64,000 nt of DNA. Source: Bacteroidota bacterium (GTDB lineage Bacteria; Bacteroidota; Bacteroidia; B-17B0; Aurantibacillaceae). The position numbers and the translations under genes are program-made. This document shows positions 40,919 to 49,100 of the stretch, piece by piece. Numbering within the stretch: the stretch's first letter is position 1; the number at the start of each line of letters is the position of its first letter. The notes below the pieces were generated by a model. The model saw only the letters and a program-made list of their open reading frames with translations, was not told the DNA's origin and made no database searches. The stretch lies in the NCBI GenBank assembly GCA_020403265.1, contig JADBXZ010000052.1, positions 1 to 64,000 of the forward strand, read 5' to 3'.

Positions 40919-41536
40919 TTAATGTTGAGCTATTTTTTTTCTAATTCTACTGAGTGAAGGTCTTTCAATACCCAAGAAAGTGGAAAGATAAGAAAGGGAT
41001 ACTCTGTTGTATAAGTCGGGATTTTCTTTAACAAAATTGATATAACGTTGTTCTGCATTTTCAAATAAAAAACTATGAATTCGTTTTTGTTGACTTTTTA
41101 ATACCTCTTCCGCGATTAGCCTGCCGTATTTTTCAAGTGATGAAAATTTAGTGTACGCTTCCTTCATGTGTAAGTAAGATAAGTTTAAAATTTGGGTTGG
41201 TTCCAAACATTGAAAATAGTATTTACTTTGAGTTTGACTTATAAAGCCTACATAGTCAGTTGCAAATTCATTTTCTTTTGTAAATCTTACTGTAATCTCA
41301 TTTCCTTTACTGTCAATATAATATGCTCTAAGTAAACCTTTGAATACGAAACCTACGTTTGTTTGTATAGTATCTGCTTTTATGTAAAATTGCTTTTTGT
41401 TTAAAACAGTTGTTGTCATTTCACTTACCAAAAATTCCAAGGCATTATTGTCTGCTTCAGGGCAAAGGTTTTTTACTGTATTCAGATATGTTTGAATTGC
41501 GTCTGTCAATTTTTTAATTGCTGGGATTGATTGCAA
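40919..41536 (-). CDS. Crp/Fnr-family transcriptional regulator E
   Basis: The 205-residue paralog of C and D has a beta roll (FYIKADTIQTNVGFVFKGLL) and a winged helix (SYLSTFLGIERPSLSRIRKK; recognition core PSLSR, as in regulator A). The next gene on its left is convergent, so no co-directional target is present. The palindrome beyond its stop shares the half-site of regulator A. The start could alternatively be the second in-frame region beginning LTDAIQTYL. Confidence 0.88.
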   Translation of the reverse strand: MQSIPAIKKLTDAIQTYLNTVKNLCPEADNNALEFLVSEMTTTVLNKKQFYIKADTIQTNVGFVFKGLLRAYYIDSKGNEITVRFTKENEFATDYVGFISQTQSKYYFQCLEPTQILNLSYLHMKEAYTKFSSLEKYGRLIAEEVLKSQQKRIHSFLFENAEQRYINFVKENPDLYNRVSLSYLSTFLGIERPSLSRIRKKIAQH

Positions 41537-42190
41537 ATTTAAAGTAAAATTCCTTTAAAATAACTTTGTCATATCATGATTGTCATTAAGGTTTGGTAAA
41601 ATAAAATTTAGTTTTTTGGCTGCTTAGTGCTTTTGCAAAACAACTCGTTTTTATTTTTACAGTCATAGAATTTGTAGGTTATTTTTCAACTTAACTGAAT
41701 ATCTTTTTAAGGCTGTTTATGGTTAAGTTAACAATACTGCAAATGGCAATTGGTGAACTTATGAATGGTTACAGAACGTTTTGAAAGAGTAGAGTCTTAA
41801 TATCCGTATTAGTCCCGTTTTCATATTCATATTTGCTAGAACCCATTGGAATGATAGGCATTAATGCCTGCTAAAGGCAATAGTTAGTTTTATATCCAAA
41901 AATCTTATAGACCTTTTTAAATATTTCACGAATAAGGTTTGTATAAAGCTGTTCTCTTGTTTAATAAGCGATGTAGATCGTGGAATATTTATTTATTTAT
42001 CTTGTTCAAGGGAATCGTAGTATTGTTCAATCGTATTAAACATATTAATTCTACTCAACTATTTTATTTTTTAGTATCTGTATTTTTCTTCCTGTTTATT
42101 TAAAATCTTTTTACGAAAGTAACAAGTATTGGTTAAGTATACTTATGTTAATATAACAACTAAACTTCTATGTGAATAAACAAATTACTC
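41537..42190. other. Intergenic region, about 650 bp, no gene seen
   Basis: AT-rich, with stops in all frames I checked by eye. It contains the short palindromic run AGGCATTAATGCCT (41858-41871). It may contain the left boundary of the serine-recombinase element, but I found no copy of the tRNA end here. Confidence 0.4.
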
Positions 42191-42706
42191 TCAATTAGGC
42201 AGCTCAAACACATAACCATTCTGCCCTTTCTGTTTTGTACCTATTATCCTTCCGTATTTCATGGCTTTAGTTAAGTGAGCCGATAAACCCTTTTGATGAT
42301 CTGTAAGCACTCGGAACTTAATGTCATTGCGTTTTAAAACTTCAATAATTTCAGAAGAACGTAGCGGTCTTCCGGATTCTTTTAAAACATAAACGATCTT
42401 ATCAATCCAAGTAGCATTTAAGTTGTAGGAGTTCCCTAGTTTCAAATCAGCAATGCGCTTGTAATGTTCTGCCTCAACTTGGTATTGTGTCAACTCCTTT
42501 ATCAATTCCTCGATTCGTTTCTTGTATTCTTTAATGTCTTCTTTGTGATTTTTATCTGCTTCACGTTTCGAATTATAAAAATCCGTGAGTTTATCCATCA
42601 ATTCCTTATCACGCTCCTGCAATTCCATTACTTTTTTAATCAATTCAGCCTTGCTGAGTTGTTCCAACACCACTTGGTTTAAGTAATTCATCAATAATTC
42701 CTTCAT
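42191..42706 (-). CDS. Coiled-coil protein with C-terminal winged-helix-like domain
   Basis: The 171-residue protein has a long charged coiled coil (about residues 15-95, KAELIKKVMELQERDKELMD, KRIEELIKELTQYQVEAEHY) followed by a compact domain (about 105-171: WIDKIVYVLKESGRPLRSSE, IIEVLKRNDI, LSAHLTKAMKYGRIIGTKQK). That domain reads like a winged helix of the HARE-HTH kind. I do not recognise a named family. It lies beside the mobile element and downstream of an array of 11-bp-phased GTTCTT repeats, which may be its promoter or binding region. The start could be the second Met (MNYLNQ). Confidence 0.6.
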   Translation of the reverse strand: MKELLMNYLNQVVLEQLSKAELIKKVMELQERDKELMDKLTDFYNSKREADKNHKEDIKEYKKRIEELIKELTQYQVEAEHYKRIADLKLGNSYNLNATWIDKIVYVLKESGRPLRSSEIIEVLKRNDIKFRVLTDHQKGLSAHLTKAMKYGRIIGTKQKGQNGYVFELPN

Positions 42707-42779
42707 TTTCCTATCAAATTAGCTGTTATTTCAATCAAAACACGTTTTAACCAATCCTATTCCAACCGCTCCATAATCC

Positions 42780-42862
42780 GTTCTCATAGAGTTCTTTATT
42801 TCAGTTAACAGAGTTCTTACGTTTGTCTTTTAGTGTTCTTTATTTGTTCTTATACTGTTCTT
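42780..42862. repeat. 11-bp-phased GTTCTT direct repeats
   Basis: GTTCTC at 42780 and GTTCTT at 42791, 42813, 42835, 42846 and 42857. The intervals are 11, 22, 22, 11 and 11 bp, so all six sit on one 11-bp register with two vacant positions. The array is 74-157 bp upstream of the coiled-coil/winged-helix gene (minus strand). An iteron-like or multi-site binding array is likely. Confidence 0.7.
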
Positions 42863-43036
42863 AATACAAATGTAGTCATCCCCAATTAATCCCACAATAG
42901 TTCCTGACCGTTTTTTATTCTCCCGTGGTCATTTCTTTACTTTTATTGACTTATAATATTGATTTTCAATGTAATTATTTAACTCCCTGATTTTAGCAAT
43001 TTTAGCATTTATGGTCAATTATTTACGATTTTTGAC

Positions 43037-43068
43037 TTGGAAGTTTGGTTTTAATTGTCTTACATTTG
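43037..43068 (+). promoter_or_regulatory. Bacteroidota-type promoter of the mobile element
   Basis: TTGG (43037-43040) and TACATTTG (43061-43068, fitting TAnnTTTG) with 20 bases between, 50 bp before the MerR-like gene. This is the spacing of the Bacteroidota -33/-7 promoter. Confidence 0.5.
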
Positions 43069-43117
43069 TGTATAATAAAGTAAAGATACAGTTTAACTAA
43101 AAAAGAAGGAGGAAAAG

Positions 43118-44089
43118 ATGTTTTCATTAAAATTAGATGAGTTTGTAGATACAAGAAGCTTTGATAAACTGGCGGAGTTGTATGAGGTAATTAATGAAGA
43201 ACGCTTAAGTGCAAAAGACACAGGCATTAATTATAGAGTAATTAATCACTGGGATGAAAAAGGCATTATACGTTTTGGAAGAGAAAATAAAGAACATAAC
43301 CGTAAGTTCAGTTTTACGGATTTTGTTTGGATCAAAGTCGTAGATGAGTTGCGCTCGTTCGGAGTAAGCATTGAAGCTATTAAAAAGATAGCCGATGATA
43401 TTTTTGAGAATGTTCCCATGAAAGAACTCTATGATAACATGGCGAAAAATATTGATGCTTTAGAAAAGTATGAAGGAGATGATAAAGCAGAATTTATTGA
43501 GTTCTTAAAATCAGGAGGCTACAATCATGAAGACTTTAATTTAGAAGGGTTCAAATTTCATTTTCTGCACATTTTAATTGCAGAAGCAGTTGCAACAAGA
43601 GAAGCTGTTTCCATTATTCAATTTAAAGATGGAGAGTGGATTCCGTTTTTAAAAGCCAACGAACATTTATATCCCAAAGAACTCCTGCATAAGATAGAGT
43701 TCAGTTCACAAATCAGAATCAACATCACCAACATTATTTATACTTACATCTTGGAAGACTATTTAGTAGAGTATTTCAGCGGTTTGTTTTTATATACCAA
43801 ACAAGAAGCAAATTTATTGTACTATTTGATGGAAGGAGATTTTCAAAAGATACATGTGTTCTTTAAATCCAAAAAAGAAGAGCCTGTTGAAATTGCAAAA
43901 TCAAAATCAACACTTCAGGAAGTGATGCAGATTTTCTTAGCAAAAGAATACAAAGATTTTATTCTGATTGATAAGAAAGGAAAGGAAATCAGAATCAGGC
44001 AAGATGAACCTACGACAATTATGGTAGAGAATAATCGTCCGGGAGCAAAACGTAAATACAAGTTCATTAAAGTAAAGGATCAAGAATAA
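43118..44089 (+). CDS. MerR-like regulator of the serine-recombinase element
   Basis: The 323-residue protein has an N-terminal MerR-type winged helix (about residues 33-95: TGINYRVINHWDEKGIIRFG, FSFTDFVWIKVVDELRSFGV, SIEAIKKIADDIF). The larger C-terminal part is of unknown fold. A strong ribosome binding site, AGAAGGAGG (43104-43112), stands 5 bp before the ATG, unlike most host genes here. It is the first gene of a three-gene operon with the recombinase and probably controls its expression or directionality. Confidence 0.7.
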   Translation: MFSLKLDEFVDTRSFDKLAELYEVINEERLSAKDTGINYRVINHWDEKGIIRFGRENKEHNRKFSFTDFVWIKVVDELRSFGVSIEAIKKIADDIFENVPMKELYDNMAKNIDALEKYEGDDKAEFIEFLKSGGYNHEDFNLEGFKFHFLHILIAEAVATREAVSIIQFKDGEWIPFLKANEHLYPKELLHKIEFSSQIRINITNIIYTYILEDYLVEYFSGLFLYTKQEANLLYYLMEGDFQKIHVFFKSKKEEPVEIAKSKSTLQEVMQIFLAKEYKDFILIDKKGKEIRIRQDEPTTIMVENNRPGAKRKYKFIKVKDQE

Positions 44090-44101
44090 GAAGGGAGGCG
44101 T

Positions 44102-44341
44102 ATGTCGGAGAAGAAAGAGAAAACATTAAGACGAATGACCATAGCCGAACTAAGGTCATACAAAGGCTTTGAGAAATACACAGATGAAGAAGCACAGGCA
44201 ACTATAAAATCTTTGGAGAAATTATCCATGCTATTTTATGAGTTGTACATAAAACAAAAACACAGTCAGTCAAAAATAAAACAATTGAAAGGAGACAACC
44301 ATGAAGGAGAAGAATCCATTGAACAACGAGACGCTGCTTAG
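44102..44341 (+). CDS. Small charged protein of the recombinase element
   Basis: The 79-residue protein is rich in Lys and Glu (MSEKKEKTLRRMTIAELRSY, TDEEAQATIKSLEKLSMLFY) and probably helical. No family is recognised. It has a strong ribosome binding site AAGGGAGG (44091-44098), starts 12 bp after the MerR-like gene and overlaps the recombinase start by 41 bp. It could be an accessory or directionality factor by position; that is inference. Confidence 0.6.
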   Translation: MSEKKEKTLRRMTIAELRSYKGFEKYTDEEAQATIKSLEKLSMLFYELYIKQKHSQSKIKQLKGDNHEGEESIEQRDAA

Positions 44342-45911
44342 AAAATTTGCTAAAGGCAAGAATACGGAAGTAAAAGACTCCAGTGTTCAGAACTGCGTCA
44401 TCTATACAAGGGTAAGTTCCAAAGAGCAAATGGATACCAACCAAAGTTTAGAGTGGCAGAAAAAATACTGCGATGATTACGCACGAAAAAATAGCCTTGT
44501 TATTAAAGGCTACTTTGGTGGAACGTATGAAAGTGCTAAATGCGATGAACGTAAGGAGTTTAATCGCATGCTCAAGTTTGTAAAAGCAAGCAAAGAAAAA
44601 ATCTCGTATATCTTAGTCTATAGTTTAGACCGCTTTAGTAGAACAGGAGATAGCGCTATTTACATTGCAGGTGAGTTAAAGAAAGTGGGTGTAAATATTA
44701 TGGCGGTAACTCAGCCAATAGATACCAACTCACACGCAGGAGCTTTGCAACAAAACATTCAGTTCATTTTTAGTAAATACGATAATGATTTACGCAGACA
44801 AAAAACGATTGACGGGATGCGTGAAAAATTATTAAGAGGAGAATGGATTGGCAATGCGCCAACAGGTTATGAGTTTGTAAAAGGTGCGCCAACACAAACT
44901 ATAATTATCAATGATAAAGGCGAGTTAATTAAAGAAGCTTTTGAATACCGAGCAATCGGTATGACGATAGAACAAATAATTGAACGATTAAAAGTAAGAG
45001 GACTAACAGTTCCCAAACAAACGCTCGCTGAAATTTTTAAGAATCCGTTTTATTGCGGAATGATGTCGCACAATTTACTGAACGGTGAATTAGTAAAAGG
45101 CAAGCATCCTGCTTTAATAAGTGAAGAGTTATTTTTAAAAGCCAACGAATTAAAAACTACTGCCGGATTTAAGGTTAATAAGGCCAATGATAACCTGCCA
45201 TTGAAAGTATTTGTAAAAGATGCAGACACAGGTTATCCGTATACAGGTTATTTAGTAAAAAAGAAAGGACTTTATTATTATAAGGTCAACAAGATTGGAG
45301 TCGGCATTAATCGTAGTGTGAAAATCATGCACGATAAATTCCAAGAATTCTTAAAGAAATACTCGGTAGAAAGCCTCCACATGGAGCCTTTAAAGGCACA
45401 TTTGCGCTATGTGTGGGATTATTGCACAGAAGCCAACACAAGCGAGAAAAAAGCCCTTTCCTTGCAAATTAATTCAATAGATGAAGAGTTCTTTACCTTA
45501 AGAAAGAACCATGCAATTGGTAAAGTAGCCTTTGATATTTACCATGAATTTTCCGTGATTTTTACCAAGCAAAAAGAGGAGCTGATGAAGACTTACGAAA
45601 AGCTCGACCAAAAATTATCGAACCCTAAAGAATTGATTGATTTTACAAGCAGGTTAGCCTGTAACCTACCGTCAGCGTGGGCTTGTGGTGATTACTACCA
45701 AAAACAAACGTTTCAAAATACGCTATTTCCGCAAGGAGTAGTCTATGACGTGAAAATTGAGCATTATCGAACCGAGAAAATAAATTCAGTCATCGAGCTA
45801 ACTTCGCAATTATCAAATGATTCAGGGGAAATAAAAAAGCCGGTCTTATCTCATTTAGAAGATAAGACCGGCTTAGTACCCCGAGCCGGACTCGAACCGG
45901 CATGTCAGTGA
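44301..45911 (+). CDS. Large serine recombinase (site-specific integrase)
   Basis: The 536-residue protein has a resolvase catalytic domain (about 30-175: CVIYTRVSSKEQMDTNQSLE with the nucleophile Ser, ILVYSLDRFSRTGDSAIYIA) and a recombinase domain (about 190-290: GNAPTGYEFVKG, LAEIFKNPFYCGMMSHN). Where the zinc ribbon is expected the frame shows DADTGYPYTGYLVKKKGLYY without cysteines. A coiled-coil and C-terminal region follow. The ribosome binding site AAAGGAG (44288-44294) is good. The frame runs through a hairpin and ends inside the tRNA-Leu gene (VPRAGLEPACQ is antisense tRNA sequence), so the stop is supplied by the integration site. Confidence 0.88.
   Translation: MKEKNPLNNETLLRKFAKGKNTEVKDSSVQNCVIYTRVSSKEQMDTNQSLEWQKKYCDDYARKNSLVIKGYFGGTYESAKCDERKEFNRMLKFVKASKEKISYILVYSLDRFSRTGDSAIYIAGELKKVGVNIMAVTQPIDTNSHAGALQQNIQFIFSKYDNDLRRQKTIDGMREKLLRGEWIGNAPTGYEFVKGAPTQTIIINDKGELIKEAFEYRAIGMTIEQIIERLKVRGLTVPKQTLAEIFKNPFYCGMMSHNLLNGELVKGKHPALISEELFLKANELKTTAGFKVNKANDNLPLKVFVKDADTGYPYTGYLVKKKGLYYYKVNKIGVGINRSVKIMHDKFQEFLKKYSVESLHMEPLKAHLRYVWDYCTEANTSEKKALSLQINSIDEEFFTLRKNHAIGKVAFDIYHEFSVIFTKQKEELMKTYEKLDQKLSNPKELIDFTSRLACNLPSAWACGDYYQKQTFQNTLFPQGVVYDVKIEHYRTEKINSVIELTSQLSNDSGEIKKPVLSHLEDKTGLVPRAGLEPACQ
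45837..45874. terminator. Strong hairpin between recombinase and tRNA-Leu
   Basis: AAGCCGGTCTTATCT (45837-45851), an 8-nt loop and the exact reverse complement AGATAAGACCGGCTT (45860-45874), 3 bp before the tRNA 3' end. It should terminate tRNA transcription (minus strand) and possibly recombinase transcription too, although it lies within the recombinase frame. Confidence 0.75.
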
Positions 45912-45960
45912 AGACAATGGTGTTTGAGACCATCGCGTCTACCAATTCCGCCATCGAGGC
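45877..45960 (-). tRNA. tRNA-Leu(CAA)
   Basis: On the minus strand the sequence starts GCCTCGATGGCGGAATTGG and has an anticodon stem ATGGT/ACCAT around loop CTCAAAC (anticodon CAA). It has a long variable arm as in leucine tRNAs, T-arm CCGGTTCGAGTCCGG and acceptor end TCGGGGT plus A. CCA is not encoded. It decodes UUG. Its 3' end faces the serine-recombinase element. Confidence 0.92.
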
Positions 45961-46013
45961 ATTTTAAACTTTTTTTTAATGGTGTTTTTCCATTTTGCCT
46001 TGATAGCTTCTTC

Positions 46014-46063
46014 TTGCTACCAATCCTGTCTTAAGACAGGCAGGTCCGCCATCGAGACATTTT
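46014..46063 (-). pseudogene. Partial tRNA-Leu 5' end with a palindromic insertion
   Basis: TACCAAT, then about 20 bp beginning CCTGTCTTAAGACAGG, then CCGCCATCGAGACATTTT. Without the insertion it repeats the tRNA 5' end and flank (TACCAATTCCGCCATCGAG, GCATTTT) at 45940-45966. The inserted 16-mer is a perfect palindrome. Only the first quarter or so of a tRNA is present. Confidence 0.6.
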
Positions 46064-46138
46064 CAAATTCCCTTACATTGAATTGGGGCACAAACTTAAG
46101 GCTTGTTGCTTAATAAACCAAATAATCACCCAATTTTT

Positions 46139-49100
46139 TTATCCCTGGCTTACTATCCAGTTCCTCGCATTCACAAAAGCCTCTAACCAAGGCGAAACTT
46201 TATCCGCTTTTCTGTTATCCGGATAATGCGCCCAGTTCCAAGGAAAAATGGATCGCTCTATGTGAGGCATCATTACTAAATGACGACCTGTTTTATCGCA
46301 CATCATGGCTGTATTGTAGTCAGAACCGTTCGGATTGGCAGGATAAGCTGAATAAGCATATTTACCAACAATTTGATAATTCTTTTCTTCTTGAGGCAAC
46401 TTAAATTTTCCTTCACCATGCGAAATCCAAACACCTAAAGTGCTTCCTTCCAAACTGCTTAACATGACTGAATTATTTTTCTGGATGGTAACAGAGGTAA
46501 ATCCACTTTCGTGTTTTTGAGAGGTGTTATGATGCATTTTTCCGTGGACTTCATGTTCAGGGTTGATCAAATTCAACTCCATAAATAATTGACAACCGTT
46601 ACAAATACCGACTGATAAAGTGTTCTTCCGTTGAAAAAATTTCTTCAATGCTGTATTCGCTTTTTCGTTATATAGAAAAGCACCTGCCCATCCCTTAGCT
46701 GACCCTAACACATCAGAATTTGAAAAACCACCCACTGCACCAATGAATTGAATATCTTCCAATGTTTCTCTTCCGGAAATCAAATCTGTCATGTGTACAT
46801 CTTTAACATCAAAACCTGCCATGTACATTGCATTTGCCATCTCTCGTTCCGAATTACTTCCTTTCTCTCTGATAATAGCTGCTTTTGGTCGTTTACCATG
46901 ATGTTCATTCACTGGAATTAAACCACTAAATTGTTTTGGAAAATTAAACTGAAGAGGTTGAGATTTATAGTTTGAATAGCGTTCATCAGCCATTCCATTT
47001 TTAGTTTGCTTTTGATCTAATAAGTAAGATGTTCTAAACCAAATATCTCGTAATTGAGGAACATTAAACTCAAAATTATCTGAATGATTTTTGATAACAA
47101 CTTTAGAACTTTTTACTGCCTTACCAATTTTATGAAGTTGAATCTGATGATTTAAAAAGATTGATTCAACTGACTCATCCGCTTGAAATACAATAGATAC
47201 ATTTTCGTTAAAAAGTACCTTAACAGAATCCGCTTCGTTCAAAGAAGTTAAATCAATTTCGGCGCCAACCTCCACACTTGCAAAACACATTTCCAATAAA
47301 GTTGTTATCAAACCTCCACTTCCAACATCATGTCCTGCTTGTATTTTATTTTCCTTAATTAATACCTGTAAAATATTGAAAACCGACTTCAAATAAAGTG
47401 GATTCAGCACATCAGGTGCGTCGTTTCCAATAGCATTCAATATTTGTGCGAATGATGAACCGCCTAACTTTAAAGCATCTTGAGATAAATTGAGGTAATA
47501 AATTGAACCTCCGTTTGTTTTCAAAACAGGCTCTACAACTTTATTAATATCAGAACAATTTGCTGCGGCAGAAATAATAACCGTTCCCGGTGCAATCACC
47601 TCTTCGTTTTTATATTTTTGCTTCATAGATAGAGAATCTTTACCTGTTGGGATATTGATTCCTAAAGCAATGGCAAAATCGGAACAGGCTTGAACTGCTT
47701 CATACAAACGTGCATCTTCACCCTCATTTTTACAAGGCCACATCCAATTTGCCGATAAAGAAACTGATTTTAATCCATCTTTTAATGGCGCCCAAATAAT
47801 GTTAGATAAGGCTTCACTTATCGCATTTCGTGAACCAACAGCTGAATTAATTAATCCGGTTAGGGGTGAATGACCAATGGATGTTGCAATACCTTCTTTT
47901 CCTTTAAAATCAAGTGCCATTACGCCTACATTATTTAATGGTAATTGTATTTCACCTGCACATTGTTGTTTAGCAACTCTTCCTCCAACACAACGATCAA
48001 CTTTGTTTGTTAACCAATCTTTACAAGCTACGGCTTCGAGCTGCAATAATTGTTCTAAATAAAAATTTATTTTATCCTTGGAATATAGCAGCGATTCATA
48101 AGCCATTTCCAAAACAGTATCTTGTAGAATTGTTTTTGGAGAACTCCCGAAAAAATCCTCAAGCGCATAATCCATCGGTTTTAATCCGGAGGATTTTGAA
48201 AGAAAAGTGAAGCGATGATCATTAGTTACTTCACCAACTTCATACATCGGTGAGCGCTCACGCTCGGCTATTCGCTTCAATGTTTCAATATCTTTTTCAC
48301 CAATCACTAAACCCATTCTTTCCTGAGACTCGTTGCCAATGATTTCTTTGGCAGATAAAGTAGGATCGCCCACAGGTAATTTATCTAAATCAATTAGCCC
48401 ACCTGTAGCTTCAACTAATTCTGACAAGCAATTTAAATGGCCACCTGCACCGTGATCATGTATAGAAATAATCGGATTCTCATCACTCTCAACAAACGCA
48501 CGAATAGCATTGGCAGCACGCTTTTGCATTTCAGGGTTAGAACGTTGAATCGCATTTAATTCAATGCCACTACCAAACGAACCGGTATCAGCGGAAGACA
48601 CAGCGGCTCCACCCATTCCTATTCGGTAATTTTCCCCACCTAACACAACAATTTTATCTCCGGCAGTTGGCTTTAGTTTAATAGCTTGGTTTAATTTACC
48701 GTAACCTATTCCGCCAGCTAACATAATTACTTTGTCATAACCTAACTTCCTCTTTTTGCCAGACAGCACAGATTCATGTTCAAACGTAAGCACAGAGCCT
48801 GATATAAGTGGCTGACCAAATTTATTTCCAAAATCAGATGCTCCATTTGAAGCCTTAATTAAAATATCCATCGGCGTTTGATACAACCAAGGACGCTCGT
48901 TCATGCCCTCTTCCCAAGCTCTGTTTTTCTCCAAACGTGAATAGGATGTCATGTAAACAGCAGTTCCTGCCAATGGCAAAGAACCCTGACCACCGGCGAG
49001 TCGATCTCGAATTTCGCCACCGGAGCCTGTTGCAGCACCATTAAAGGGCTCTACAGTTGTCGGGAAATTATGTGTTTCTGCCTTTAATGAGATTACAGAA

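Noticed and set aside
41537-42190. Left attachment site matching the tRNA-Leu end
   Set aside because: I looked for copies of the tRNA 3' end (ACCCCGAGCCGG and complement) in this interval and found none; the left boundary of the element remains unknown.
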